A stretch of DNA of 7,072 nucleotides from Planktothrix sp. UBA8402 (GTDB lineage: Bacteria > Cyanobacteriota > Cyanobacteriia > Cyanobacteriales > Microcoleaceae): assembly GCA_003456035.1 (NCBI GenBank), contig DMPJ01000435.1, forward strand, positions 1-7,072, given 5' to 3'. The position numbers and the translations under genes are program-made. Under the pieces are notes generated by a model. The model had not been told where the DNA came from and made no database searches. It was given only the letters and a program-made list of their open reading frames with translations. Numbering within the stretch: position 1 is the first letter of the stretch; the number at the start of each line of letters is the position of its first letter. Shown in pieces: positions 1-5,320 of this stretch.

Positions 1-677
1 GGTTTAAGAACTTCAGCTTCAATCTTAGTTGTTAAACTTTGATCAAAGCCTTGTTTTAACAACTTTGTATTATGATCGTTTTCAGAACCATTAATCATGA
101 CATACAGATTATCCTTGGATTTAAACTGATATTTACTCTGCATACCTCGGTCTAATTCAGTAGCAATATACTTAGCTTGCAAGCGACCCACCTCGGTCGT
201 GTCAAAAGAAACGAAATAGTCGGCAAAATTCTGTTTATTTTCATCCTGAATAACCCGATCATAAGCAATGACTGGTTTGTTTTTCTGCCTCGCTATCTGT
301 ACAATTTGTGTTGCCGTTTCATCTACTGGCCCTACAATTAATAAACACACTCCTTGTTCAAAAGCACGTTCTGCTTGTTTAACTTGCTTCAGATCCATCT
401 TATTACCTTTATCGAAATTACGGTCAGCATTAAAATAGAGCAGCATGAGATCATCTACATGATCAATCAGTTTTTTGGCAATTTTATGCTCTAATTCTCG
501 ACGATCTGACCCTTCCCAGCGCTGTGCAGGGCCAGTCTCCGGTAGCAAAATGGCTATTTTGTTACAAGGAGTTGAGGTTGTTTTGACTAGATTACAACTC
601 GCTGTTAAAATAAATATTGCCAAGAATAATACTAAATAGACCTTTAATTGACGTTGATTCGGAAAAAATTTAAACAT
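1..677 (-). CDS. XylF-like periplasmic sugar-binding lipoprotein, 5' part (3' end outside window)
   Basis: Translating the minus strand from ATG at 677 gives 225 uninterrupted codons to the window edge. The N-terminus is a signal peptide: basic start, hydrophobic core about residues 13-24, then LTASC with Cys28 as a probable lipidation site (imperfect lipobox). The mature part reads as a type I periplasmic-binding fold closest to xylose-binding XylF: KIAILLPETGPAQRW at 40-54, EQGVCLLIVGP at 107-117, the hallmark PVIAYDRVI at 135-143, VSFDTTEVGRLQAKY at 156-170 and LYVMINGSENDHNTKL at 191-206. Known XylF proteins bind aldopentoses and deliver them to an ABC importer or a sensor. Here the missing C-terminus and partner genes leave transport versus sensing open. 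No clear Shine-Dalgarno precedes the ATG. Family call is good; exact sugar unknown. Confidence 0.85.
   Translation of the reverse strand, partial: MFKFFPNQRQLKVYLVLFLAIFILTASCNLVKTTSTPCNKIAILLPETGPAQRWEGSDRRELEHKIAKKLIDHVDDLMLLYFNADRNFDKGNKMDLKQVKQAERAFEQGVCLLIVGPVDETATQIVQIARQKNKPVIAYDRVIQDENKQNFADYFVSFDTTEVGRLQAKYIATELDRGMQSKYQFKSKDNLYVMINGSENDHNTKLLKQGFDQSLTTKIEAEVLK
648..676 (+). promoter_or_regulatory. Candidate sigma70-type promoter for the SUMF1-fold gene
   Basis: TTGACG at 648-653 (5/6 to the -35 consensus), a 17-bp spacer, then TAAACA at 671-676 (3/6 to the -10 consensus). It would place the transcript start about 14 nt before the ATG at 697. It lies inside the first codons of the divergent lipoprotein gene, as any promoter here must, because only 19 bp separate the two starts. 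Pattern match only; the -10 is weak. Confidence 0.3.
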
Positions 678-696
678 AGATTTTGGGAATTTGAGG

Positions 697-1659
697 ATGT
701 CTAAAAAACTTTTCAACCGCAAAGAATTTTTAATCATTATTGGTGGATTGGCTACATTGATGGGGATGGTTGCTATAGCCATCATACCAAAAATATTGAC
801 CAAGTTTCAAGGCAATACTTCAGGGACATCGAACTCTGTACCCCCATCAGTGCCTAAAGAGTTTATTCCGAAGCCAGAGTCAATTAAAACTGCCACAGAC
901 AAAGAGCCGGTTTCAATAGTGTATGATATTTATCCTGAAAACCTAAACGGGACTCCATTATTGCAATTACTAAAAATTCGCAGAGGTAATTTTACAATGG
1001 GTTCTCCCCCTGAAGAAAATGGACACCAAGAAAGCGAACAACCCCAATTTGTGGTGACATTTGCGAAGCCATTTTATATGAGTCGTCATCCAATTACACA
1101 GGAACAATGGGAAGCTGTTATGGGAAATAACCCATCAACTTTTGAAGGTGAAAGGGATTTACCAGTAGAAACCGTATCTTGGAATGATGCTAACAAGTTT
1201 TGTGAGGTATTAAGTCAGAAAACTGGAAGAAAATATCGTTTACCGAGTGAATCTGAGTGGGAATATGCCTGTCGTGCTGGCACTCAAACCCCGTTTTATT
1301 TTGTTGATGATCTTGATGCTAACTATGATACCAATTATAAGTATAAACCAAACCAAATTGATCGAGTATACAAAGGACAAACAACTCCAGTGGGAAAATT
1401 ACCAGCCAATCAGTTTGGTTTACAAGATATGCACGGGAATGTGTGGGAGTGGTGTAGTGACTCTTGGCATTCTAACTATATTGACGCTCCTAGAGATGGA
1501 ATGTCTTGGACGACTGGGGAGACGGAGAAAGCAGTGATTAGAGGTGGGGCTTGGCATAGTTTTCCCTCAAAATGTCGCAGTGCTGCCAGAGAATGGATGT
1601 GGAAAAAAGTCAAAAGTAATCGCATTGGGTTCAGAGTTGTTTGTGAAGACAATTCCTAG
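697..1659 (+). CDS. Membrane-anchored SUMF1/FGE-sulfatase-fold protein (probably not a formylglycine-generating enzyme)
   Basis: 320 aa from ATG 697. TTG at 691 is possible but less likely, because its TTGAGG reads as part of the leader. One N-terminal membrane segment (about 11-30, with Lys/Arg before it) predicts a periplasm-facing C-terminal domain, followed by a Pro/Thr/Ser-rich linker (about 40-85). The SUMF1 domain spans about 88-316: GNFTMGSPPEE 97-107, PVETVSWNDANKFC 156-169, YRLPSESEWEYACRAG 180-195, DMHGNVWEWCSD 244-255, VIRGGAW 280-286, CRSAAR 293-298 and IGFRVVC 310-316. True FGEs carry two catalytic Cys spaced CxxxxC after the RGGS motif. Here that stretch has a single Cys (293) in the CRSA motif typical of non-FGE members, so a binding, structural or other role is more likely. 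Convergent with the kinase gene (9 bp between stops). The C-terminal 35 residues also resemble a DGR variable region (see findings). Confidence 0.85.
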   Translation: MSKKLFNRKEFLIIIGGLATLMGMVAIAIIPKILTKFQGNTSGTSNSVPPSVPKEFIPKPESIKTATDKEPVSIVYDIYPENLNGTPLLQLLKIRRGNFTMGSPPEENGHQESEQPQFVVTFAKPFYMSRHPITQEQWEAVMGNNPSTFEGERDLPVETVSWNDANKFCEVLSQKTGRKYRLPSESEWEYACRAGTQTPFYFVDDLDANYDTNYKYKPNQIDRVYKGQTTPVGKLPANQFGLQDMHGNVWEWCSDSWHSNYIDAPRDGMSWTTGETEKAVIRGGAWHSFPSKCRSAAREWMWKKVKSNRIGFRVVCEDNS

Positions 1660-1668
1660 CCTTGCTTT

Positions 1669-3105
1669 CTAAGATTCTTCTGAATCTGAAGTGATAAATA
1701 ATTCAGCCATTGCCATCATCGTCATTGCTAAAATAGCGGAGATGGGGGCTAAAAAAATAATTGAACTTGCTTCCAGTTTCAGAAAATTCAAAAACAAGTA
1801 AATCAGGCAACTGGAAAGTAGGGAAAAAATGTGTTGGAGTATTTTTTGTCCCAAAGATGAATGATTTTTCCAGAAAAGTGAAATTCCCCATAAAATAATT
1901 CCAACCGCTATCAAAGCTCCTTTATTAGCAATTGATGGGCTGTAAAAAAGAGCGATCGCAATTAACCAAACCCCTGCCCCCATCAATGCTGTTCTGACGT
2001 ATAAACCCCAATCCGTTACAGGAGAAGATGGCAGTTTTTCCGGTTGAATTACAGGAGGATTCGGTATCGGAGGAGGCACAGGTGCAGGTCGGGAACGTTG
2101 AGGAGGATTGTGTTGAGATGGAGAAGATTTGGCTGTCTTCTTGCTTTCTGGTTTAGGTAGTAAATCTAACCATTCTTGCACAGATTGAGGTCGAGATGTG
2201 CAAGAAATAGCCATGCCTTTTAGAATTGCTATATCAACAGCATTGCTAACCTTTGGATTTAACCCTTTTGGCGATTTTAACGGGTCTTTTTCCCCCTTAA
2301 GAACACAGTCTGCTCTTGCTATAGAATCTTCTGGCTGTGTTCCAGTTAACAGAAAGTATAAAGTTCCAGCTAAGGCATGAACCTCTGTATAAGGCCCTTG
2401 TTGAGAATCTCTACGATGCTGCTCAATAGGTGTATAACCAAATGAACTAAAAGCTGTTAAATCTATCGGTTCACCCGGATAACATTCCCGCGCAATTCCA
2501 AAATCAATTAATACAGCTTGAGATGTATCGCTACGAATGATAATGTTTGCTGGCTTTACGTCTCGATGGTATACAGGTGGATCAAGTTGGTGAATATGTA
2601 TTAGTGCTTTACCAATTTGTCTAATGTAATAGATCGCCTCTTTCTCGGAAAGAATTCCCTGTTTATTTACTATTTGACATAAATTATCCCCTGGAATATA
2701 TTCCATTACTAGGCAAGGTTTTCCTCCTTCAAAAAGGATGTCATTAACTTTCACAATATGGGGATGGCGACAGTTTGCTAGTCTTATACCCTCTTGACGT
2801 AAATCCCTTTGTTGTTTTTTAGAAATAAATTTTTCTGAGGAATATTCTTTGAGAATCTTGATTACACAAATCTTGCCTTTTTCATCTTTAGCCAGATAGG
2901 TTATACCAAAGCCTCCTGCTTTTAGACTTTTTTCAATTTCGTACTCTGGGTTATCGTTTAACCTGTGACCAGGTTGCCAGTAAAACGGATTATCCTCTTG
3001 ATTTTTCCTCTCCATTCCAAAGTTTTGATGTATTTTTTCTGTATCTTCCTTATTGGTATCACCCAACCCAGAATTATTGCTATCATCATCCTGTTGATCA
3101 TTCAT
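1669..3105 (-). CDS. Membrane-bound Hanks-type Ser/Thr protein kinase
   Basis: 478 aa. It phosphorylates Ser/Thr using ATP; targets are unknown. After a polar N-terminus (1-45), the kinase domain spans about 55-316: Gly-rich loop LKAGGFGITYLA (61-72), ATP-anchoring Lys83 in VIKILKE, catalytic YHRDVKPAN (179-187; Asp182, Lys184, Asn187), DFG at 201-203, the activation segment ending GYTPIEQ (223-229) in place of APE, and the late conserved Arg305. All core catalytic residues are present. The usual Asp of subdomain IX is Glu241. A Pro-rich linker (about 327-365) leads to four predicted membrane helices (about 369-389, 395-412, 422-441, 448-470) and a short acidic tail. The kinase domain should be cytoplasmic. 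The ATG at 3105 is backed by AGGGG (3115-3119) 9 nt upstream. It lies 249 bp downstream of the FHA-winged-helix gene on the same strand, a likely reader of its phosphorylation. Confidence 0.95.
   Translation of the reverse strand: MNDQQDDDSNNSGLGDTNKEDTEKIHQNFGMERKNQEDNPFYWQPGHRLNDNPEYEIEKSLKAGGFGITYLAKDEKGKICVIKILKEYSSEKFISKKQQRDLRQEGIRLANCRHPHIVKVNDILFEGGKPCLVMEYIPGDNLCQIVNKQGILSEKEAIYYIRQIGKALIHIHQLDPPVYHRDVKPANIIIRSDTSQAVLIDFGIARECYPGEPIDLTAFSSFGYTPIEQHRRDSQQGPYTEVHALAGTLYFLLTGTQPEDSIARADCVLKGEKDPLKSPKGLNPKVSNAVDIAILKGMAISCTSRPQSVQEWLDLLPKPESKKTAKSSPSQHNPPQRSRPAPVPPPIPNPPVIQPEKLPSSPVTDWGLYVRTALMGAGVWLIAIALFYSPSIANKGALIAVGIILWGISLFWKNHSSLGQKILQHIFSLLSSCLIYLFLNFLKLEASSIIFLAPISAILAMTMMAMAELFITSDSEES
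1672..1687. repeat. Small perfect hairpin at the convergent gene junction
   Basis: AGATTC (1672-1677) and GAATCT (1682-1687) are exact reverse complements around a 4-nt loop TTCT. It begins 13 bp after the SUMF1 stop and sits in the last codons of the kinase gene. It lacks GC content and a T-run, so it is a poor intrinsic terminator. Short hairpins just after variable regions are known in diversity-generating retroelements, but a 6-bp stem is weak evidence. Confidence 0.35.
1952..1959. repeat. HIP1 octamer GCGATCGC
   Basis: Exact copy of the highly iterated cyanobacterial palindrome, inside the membrane region of the kinase gene. Useful mainly as a taxonomic marker. Confidence 0.9.
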
Positions 3106-3114
3106 AACAGATAT

Positions 3115-3119
3115 CCCCT
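3115..3119 (-). promoter_or_regulatory. Ribosome binding site of the kinase gene
   Basis: AGGGG on the minus strand, 9 nt before the ATG at 3105. It supports that start over the internal Met31. Confidence 0.65.
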
Positions 3120-3148
3120 GGTTATTGAAAATAATTACAGAGAAATGA

Positions 3149-3156
3149 GCGATCGC
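3149..3156. repeat. HIP1 octamer GCGATCGC
   Basis: Exact HIP1 copy in the leader of the kinase gene, about 44 bp before its start codon. Confidence 0.9.
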
Positions 3157-3211
3157 TTTTCCCCTTCAGACAAAAAGACTGTTTGATTCTCAAGCCGAAA
3201 ATTGATCCAGA

Positions 3212-3267
3212 GGGCGGGTTAATAACAGTTATTGGTGGTCATCCCAAATTCTGACAAAACCCACCCC
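3212..3267. repeat. Degenerate relic of the GGGCGGGTT palindromic repeat family
   Basis: GGGCGGGTT at 3212-3220 faces AAAACCCACCCC at 3256-3267, an inverted pair with one interrupted position. Between them lies AGTTATTGGTGG (3227-3238), which recurs exactly at 4928-4939 inside the larger element, at nearly the same distance from the GGGCGGGTT motif. It is therefore a shortened, mutated member of the same family. It sits between the FHA gene and the kinase gene and could form a hairpin in a shared transcript. Confidence 0.65.
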
Positions 3268-3354
3268 GGCAATTTTCTCTTGTAGATCAATTTTATCCTC
3301 TTAATTTCTAGGAAACAATCTGTTTTTAATAAAAATTAATAAACTTTAGATGCC

Positions 3355-4089
3355 CTAGTAAACCAGTTTAACATTGAAAACATAACCCTCATTTCTGAGC
3401 GTCTCAAAAACGTTATTAATATTGTTGTGATTATCAGTAATTTCTTTTTGTAATCGACAAATTAAATTAGCAACATCACCATTAGTTTTAGTTAGATCAT
3501 CTCCCCAAATAGCTTGAATTAAATCGGAATGTTGACACAAAGTAGGTTCACCCTGATTCTGATGATTTTGTTCAGCCATATAATCAACCATTTTCCGTTG
3601 TAAAGGTGTTAATTTGATTTGGTAGCGGTTATCTCCCGTAACGACAAACAACTTGCTTTGACTCAGATTATATTCCAAAAAAGACTCAGGTTGAGGCTTT
3701 TTAGTAGAATCTTTTTCATCCCAAAATGTTAATTTAAAAGGTGAATTTTCTGATGATCTATAGATCAAAATCAGAGCTTCATGGTAAAGGCGAACCCCTT
3801 TATCTCCTTGTAGTCGGACATCCTGATCCGATCCCCCAGGATGTCTGATCCAAGTTCCATTAGCACTACCTTCATCAACAACCCACCAAAAGCCTTGGTT
3901 TCCTTTTTGAAGGATATAACAATGGGTTCTGGAAACCCGTTCTTCAGGATCAGGTTGAAGAACAATATCATTATGATCTAAACGACCAATTTTAATAATA
4001 GTTTCTTCTGTTTTAGAGACTAGGGGATAATTCTGCTCCCGACCATCAGGGTATTGAATTTTCAGAAACGGAACTTCTGGGTTAATCAT
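3355..4089 (-). CDS. FHA domain - winged-helix DNA-binding fusion (candidate phospho-dependent transcription regulator)
   Basis: 244 aa. The FHA domain (about 8-112) has the phosphothreonine-binding signatures: IGR at 34-36, NDIVL at 40-44, RVSRTHCYI at 51-59 and DEGSANGTW at 72-80. FHA domains bind phospho-Thr peptides made by Hanks-type kinases. The C-terminal part (about 143-242) resembles an OmpR/PhoB-type winged helix: a beta-rich lead (KLFVVTGDNRYQIKLTPLQ), a helix, LIQAIWGDD, a recognition-helix-like stretch NGDVANLICRLQKEI (203-217), and the wing ending LRNEGYVFNV (231-240). No receiver domain is present, so the FHA module takes its place as input. The start at ATG 4089 has only a weak ribosome site (GGACGG about 11 nt upstream). 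A nested palindrome and a candidate promoter lie directly upstream, suggesting autoregulation. The kinase gene is next downstream on the same strand. Confidence 0.88.
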   Translation of the reverse strand: MINPEVPFLKIQYPDGREQNYPLVSKTEETIIKIGRLDHNDIVLQPDPEERVSRTHCYILQKGNQGFWWVVDEGSANGTWIRHPGGSDQDVRLQGDKGVRLYHEALILIYRSSENSPFKLTFWDEKDSTKKPQPESFLEYNLSQSKLFVVTGDNRYQIKLTPLQRKMVDYMAEQNHQNQGEPTLCQHSDLIQAIWGDDLTKTNGDVANLICRLQKEITDNHNNINNVFETLRNEGYVFNVKLVY

Positions 4090-4112
4090 ATTTTCAACCG
4101 TCCAGATAGAAT

Positions 4113-4133
4113 ATAGATAAATGATTTATCTAT
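4113..4133. promoter_or_regulatory. Perfect 21-bp palindrome, candidate operator of the FHA-wHTH gene
   Basis: ATAGATAAAT (4113-4122) and ATTTATCTAT (4124-4133) are exact reverse complements around a single central G. An outer inverted pair, GATAGA (4105-4110) and TCTATC (4143-4148), brackets it. The site is 23 bp upstream of the FHA-wHTH start codon and just downstream of the candidate -10 box, where a bound protein would block transcription. Its binding protein is unknown; autoregulation is inferred from position. Confidence 0.5.
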
Positions 4134-4145
4134 TGTGAATCATCT

Positions 4146-4174
4146 ATCATACCTAAAAAGCCCAAAGATATCGA
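4146..4174 (-). promoter_or_regulatory. Candidate promoter for the FHA-wHTH (and possibly kinase) transcript
   Basis: On the minus strand: TCGATA (4174-4169, 4/6 to the -35 consensus), a 17-bp spacer, then TATGAT (4151-4146, 5/6 to the -10 consensus). The start would fall near 4139, just before the palindrome. The -10 overlaps the outer TCTATC arm of the nested dyad. Confidence 0.35.
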
Positions 4175-4435
4175 AAATTTAAACTTATTTTAACAAAAAT
4201 CAGAACTTCAATAAAATCAAGAAATGTCAAGTATGGCACCAGGGTAAAAAGTTATCAACAGTGTGGAGTAGATTTGAAGAAAAATCTATGATTTGCTGGT
4301 AATAGTTAGTTTTTAACCCTTGCACACAATCCCCCTGTAAAAAATATTCATACACAAGTTTTACCCAGTCTGAAATTTTTGAATAGGTTTTTCAGGAATA
4401 CACCACTTTTTATGAGTCCAACCCGGAGGAATCTT
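4175..4435. other. AT-rich divergent intergenic region with leader of the small HTH gene
   Basis: Together with the operator region to its left, this makes 346 bp between the divergent starts at 4089 and 4436. I see no RNA gene or credible ORF. A weak promoter match facing right is TTGCAC (4320-4325), a 17-bp spacer and AATATT (4343-4348). A small inverted pair CTGAAA/TTTCAG (about 4370-4394) lies in the leader. An in-frame ATG at 4412 and a TTG at 4379 precede the preferred start but lack its strong ribosome site. Confidence 0.4.
4425..4429 (+). promoter_or_regulatory. Strong ribosome binding site deciding the start of the small HTH gene
   Basis: GGAGG with a 6-nt spacer to ATG 4436. This makes 4436 the start rather than the upstream in-frame TTG (4379) or ATG (4412). 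Confidence 0.8.
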
Positions 4436-4699
4436 ATGTCTAATATTTCTATAGATCAACAATATCCCAAAAAAAAGTATCTTTACATCCGGCAAGAATT
4501 AGCAGATAACAAAAAACAAACAGAAATTGCTAAAGATTTAGGTTTTAAACAATCTGAAGTTTCCCAGCAACATCAGGAATTAGCAGTTTTCGTTGGCAAA
4601 GAATTAGGCTGTTTAAACGTTAAACAAGTAGAGGAGATGTTAAAACAAATTCGTCAGGGTAGAAGACCGAAACGTTCTCAAGAAGATTGGGACAACTAA
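4436..4699 (+). CDS. Small helix-turn-helix DNA-binding protein, unknown target
   Basis: 87 aa, starting at the ATG with a GGAGG ribosome site. A helix-turn-helix is visible at about 27-48: KKQTEIAKDLGFKQSEVSQQ, the usual pattern of A-x-x-L-G at the turn and Q-S-x-V-S at the start of the recognition helix. It is preceded by a short basic/aromatic stretch (PKKKYLYIRQEL 11-22) and followed by a helical tail with a basic patch RQGRRPKR (73-80) and an acidic end. There is no second domain or membrane segment. It is divergent from the FHA-wHTH gene across a 346-bp intergenic region, so it could act on that region, but this is not shown. I do not recognise a named family; a transcription factor or a transposase-HTH relic are both possible. 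Confidence 0.7.
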   Translation: MSNISIDQQYPKKKYLYIRQELADNKKQTEIAKDLGFKQSEVSQQHQELAVFVGKELGCLNVKQVEEMLKQIRQGRRPKRSQEDWDN

Positions 4700-4760
4700 A
4701 ATAGTCTATCCCACTTCATTCTGTAAAAATTATTTCCCTAATCACCATAAACATTATAAC

Positions 4761-4842
4761 TGTAGGGGCGGGTTCTAAATGAATCCTGAATTCTCAACAA
4801 CAACCTTCCTAAACCCGCCCTGTCTTTCTGGGGCGGGTTTAC
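4761..4842. repeat. 82-bp tandem repeat, copy 1
   Basis: First of two abutting 82-bp copies differing at 5 positions (about 94% identical). It begins TGTAGGGGCGGGTTCT and ends CTGGGGCGGGTTTAC. It contains an exact 10-bp hairpin: AAACCCGCCC (4811-4820), a 10-nt loop, and GGGCGGGTTT (4831-4840). All five differences lie between 4777 and 4800; the hairpin half is identical between copies. Confidence 0.92.
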
Positions 4843-4924
4843 TGTAGGGGCGGGTTCTGAATAAATCTTGAATTCTCAATCACAACCTTCCTAAACCCGC
4901 CCTGTCTTTCTGGGGCGGGTTTAC
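4843..4924. repeat. 82-bp tandem repeat, copy 2
   Basis: Second copy, directly adjoining the first, with its own exact hairpin (4893-4902 with 4913-4922). It continues rightward into the rest of the palindromic unit that copy 1 lacks. Confidence 0.92.
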
Positions 4925-4971
4925 TTAAGTTATTGGTGGGAATTGAAGATTTTTTCAGAACCCGCCCCTAC
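4844..4971. mobile_element. MITE-like palindromic element, 128 bp
   Basis: The ends GTAGGGGCGGGTTCTGAA (4844-4861) and TTCAGAACCCGCCCCTAC (4954-4971) are an 18-bp perfect inverted repeat. Pairing continues to 34 bp per arm (4844-4877 with 4938-4971) with three mismatches. An inner 10-bp hairpin (4893-4922) sits between the arms, so the unit can fold as a long stem with an internal stem-loop. No coding capacity. I see no clear target-site duplication. The upstream 82-bp copy starts with the same 15-bp terminus (4762-4776), giving a compound structure of 4762-4971. Non-autonomous transposition is inferred from form only. Confidence 0.65.
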
Positions 4972-5309
4972 CCTGAATTTTCTGCAATTCCCTAAGTCTC
5001 TGATGGCCTCAAAAATACATATTTTGTCTTGATTTATTGAAACCAGATTTAAAAATAATAGATGCAATTAATATTTAACGATATCTTCTCTGAAAACAGA
5101 TTAAAAACAAACTAATATTCTTGATAATTTCAGGTCTTTTAAGCGAGTTTAAATCTATTGATCTATTCATAAATATGTGCGAAATTAATAATCAAAGCTC
5201 TTGAAAAAGCTTGAAATCCAAAAATCTACTCAAGGTCTTATGATGGGTAATAATCTATTTATTTAGACTTATTTTTTACCCTCATTAGGTCTTGATAGCC
5301 TAACAACAT
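4972..5309. other. AT-rich leader region of the RTX gene
   Basis: Very AT-rich, with no ORF or RNA gene that I can support. The heptamer AGGTCTT occurs three times (5132-5138, 5233-5239, 5287-5293), and ATCTAT occurs twice close together (5153-5158, 5161-5166). TATGAT at 5239-5244 is a 5/6 match to a -10 box but lacks a -35 at normal spacing, so no promoter is called. The long leader suggests regulated expression of the downstream gene. Confidence 0.4.
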
Positions 5310-5314
5310 AGGAG
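5310..5314 (+). promoter_or_regulatory. Ribosome binding site of the RTX gene
   Basis: AGGAG with a 6-nt spacer to ATG 5321, fixing the start. Confidence 0.8.
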
Positions 5315-5320
5315 AATATT

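Noticed and set aside
1247..1537. 96-codon plus-strand ORF inside the SUMF1-fold gene
   Set aside because: Shadow frame of a well-supported domain; no ribosome site and no recognisable protein.
2965..3186. 73-codon plus-strand ORF opposite the kinase start
   Set aside because: Hydrophobic low-complexity shadow antisense to the kinase N-terminus; no ribosome site.
4202..4230. Minus-strand TTGACA (4230-4225) as the FHA gene -35 box
   Set aside because: The hexamer at the proper distance is AGTTCT, not a -10; the TCGATA-17-TATGAT pair nearer the gene fits better.
4251..4259. TTATCAACA as a DnaA box / replication origin
   Set aside because: Single one-mismatch copy with no cluster of boxes and no dnaA or dnaN nearby.
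4811..4840. Element hairpin as intrinsic terminator of the small HTH gene
   Set aside because: Strong stem but no T-run on either strand, and it lies over 100 bp past the stop.
4761..4924. Tandem repeats as a CRISPR array
   Set aside because: Two abutting 82-bp copies with no unique spacers and no cas genes; the wider inverted structure fits a MITE-like element.
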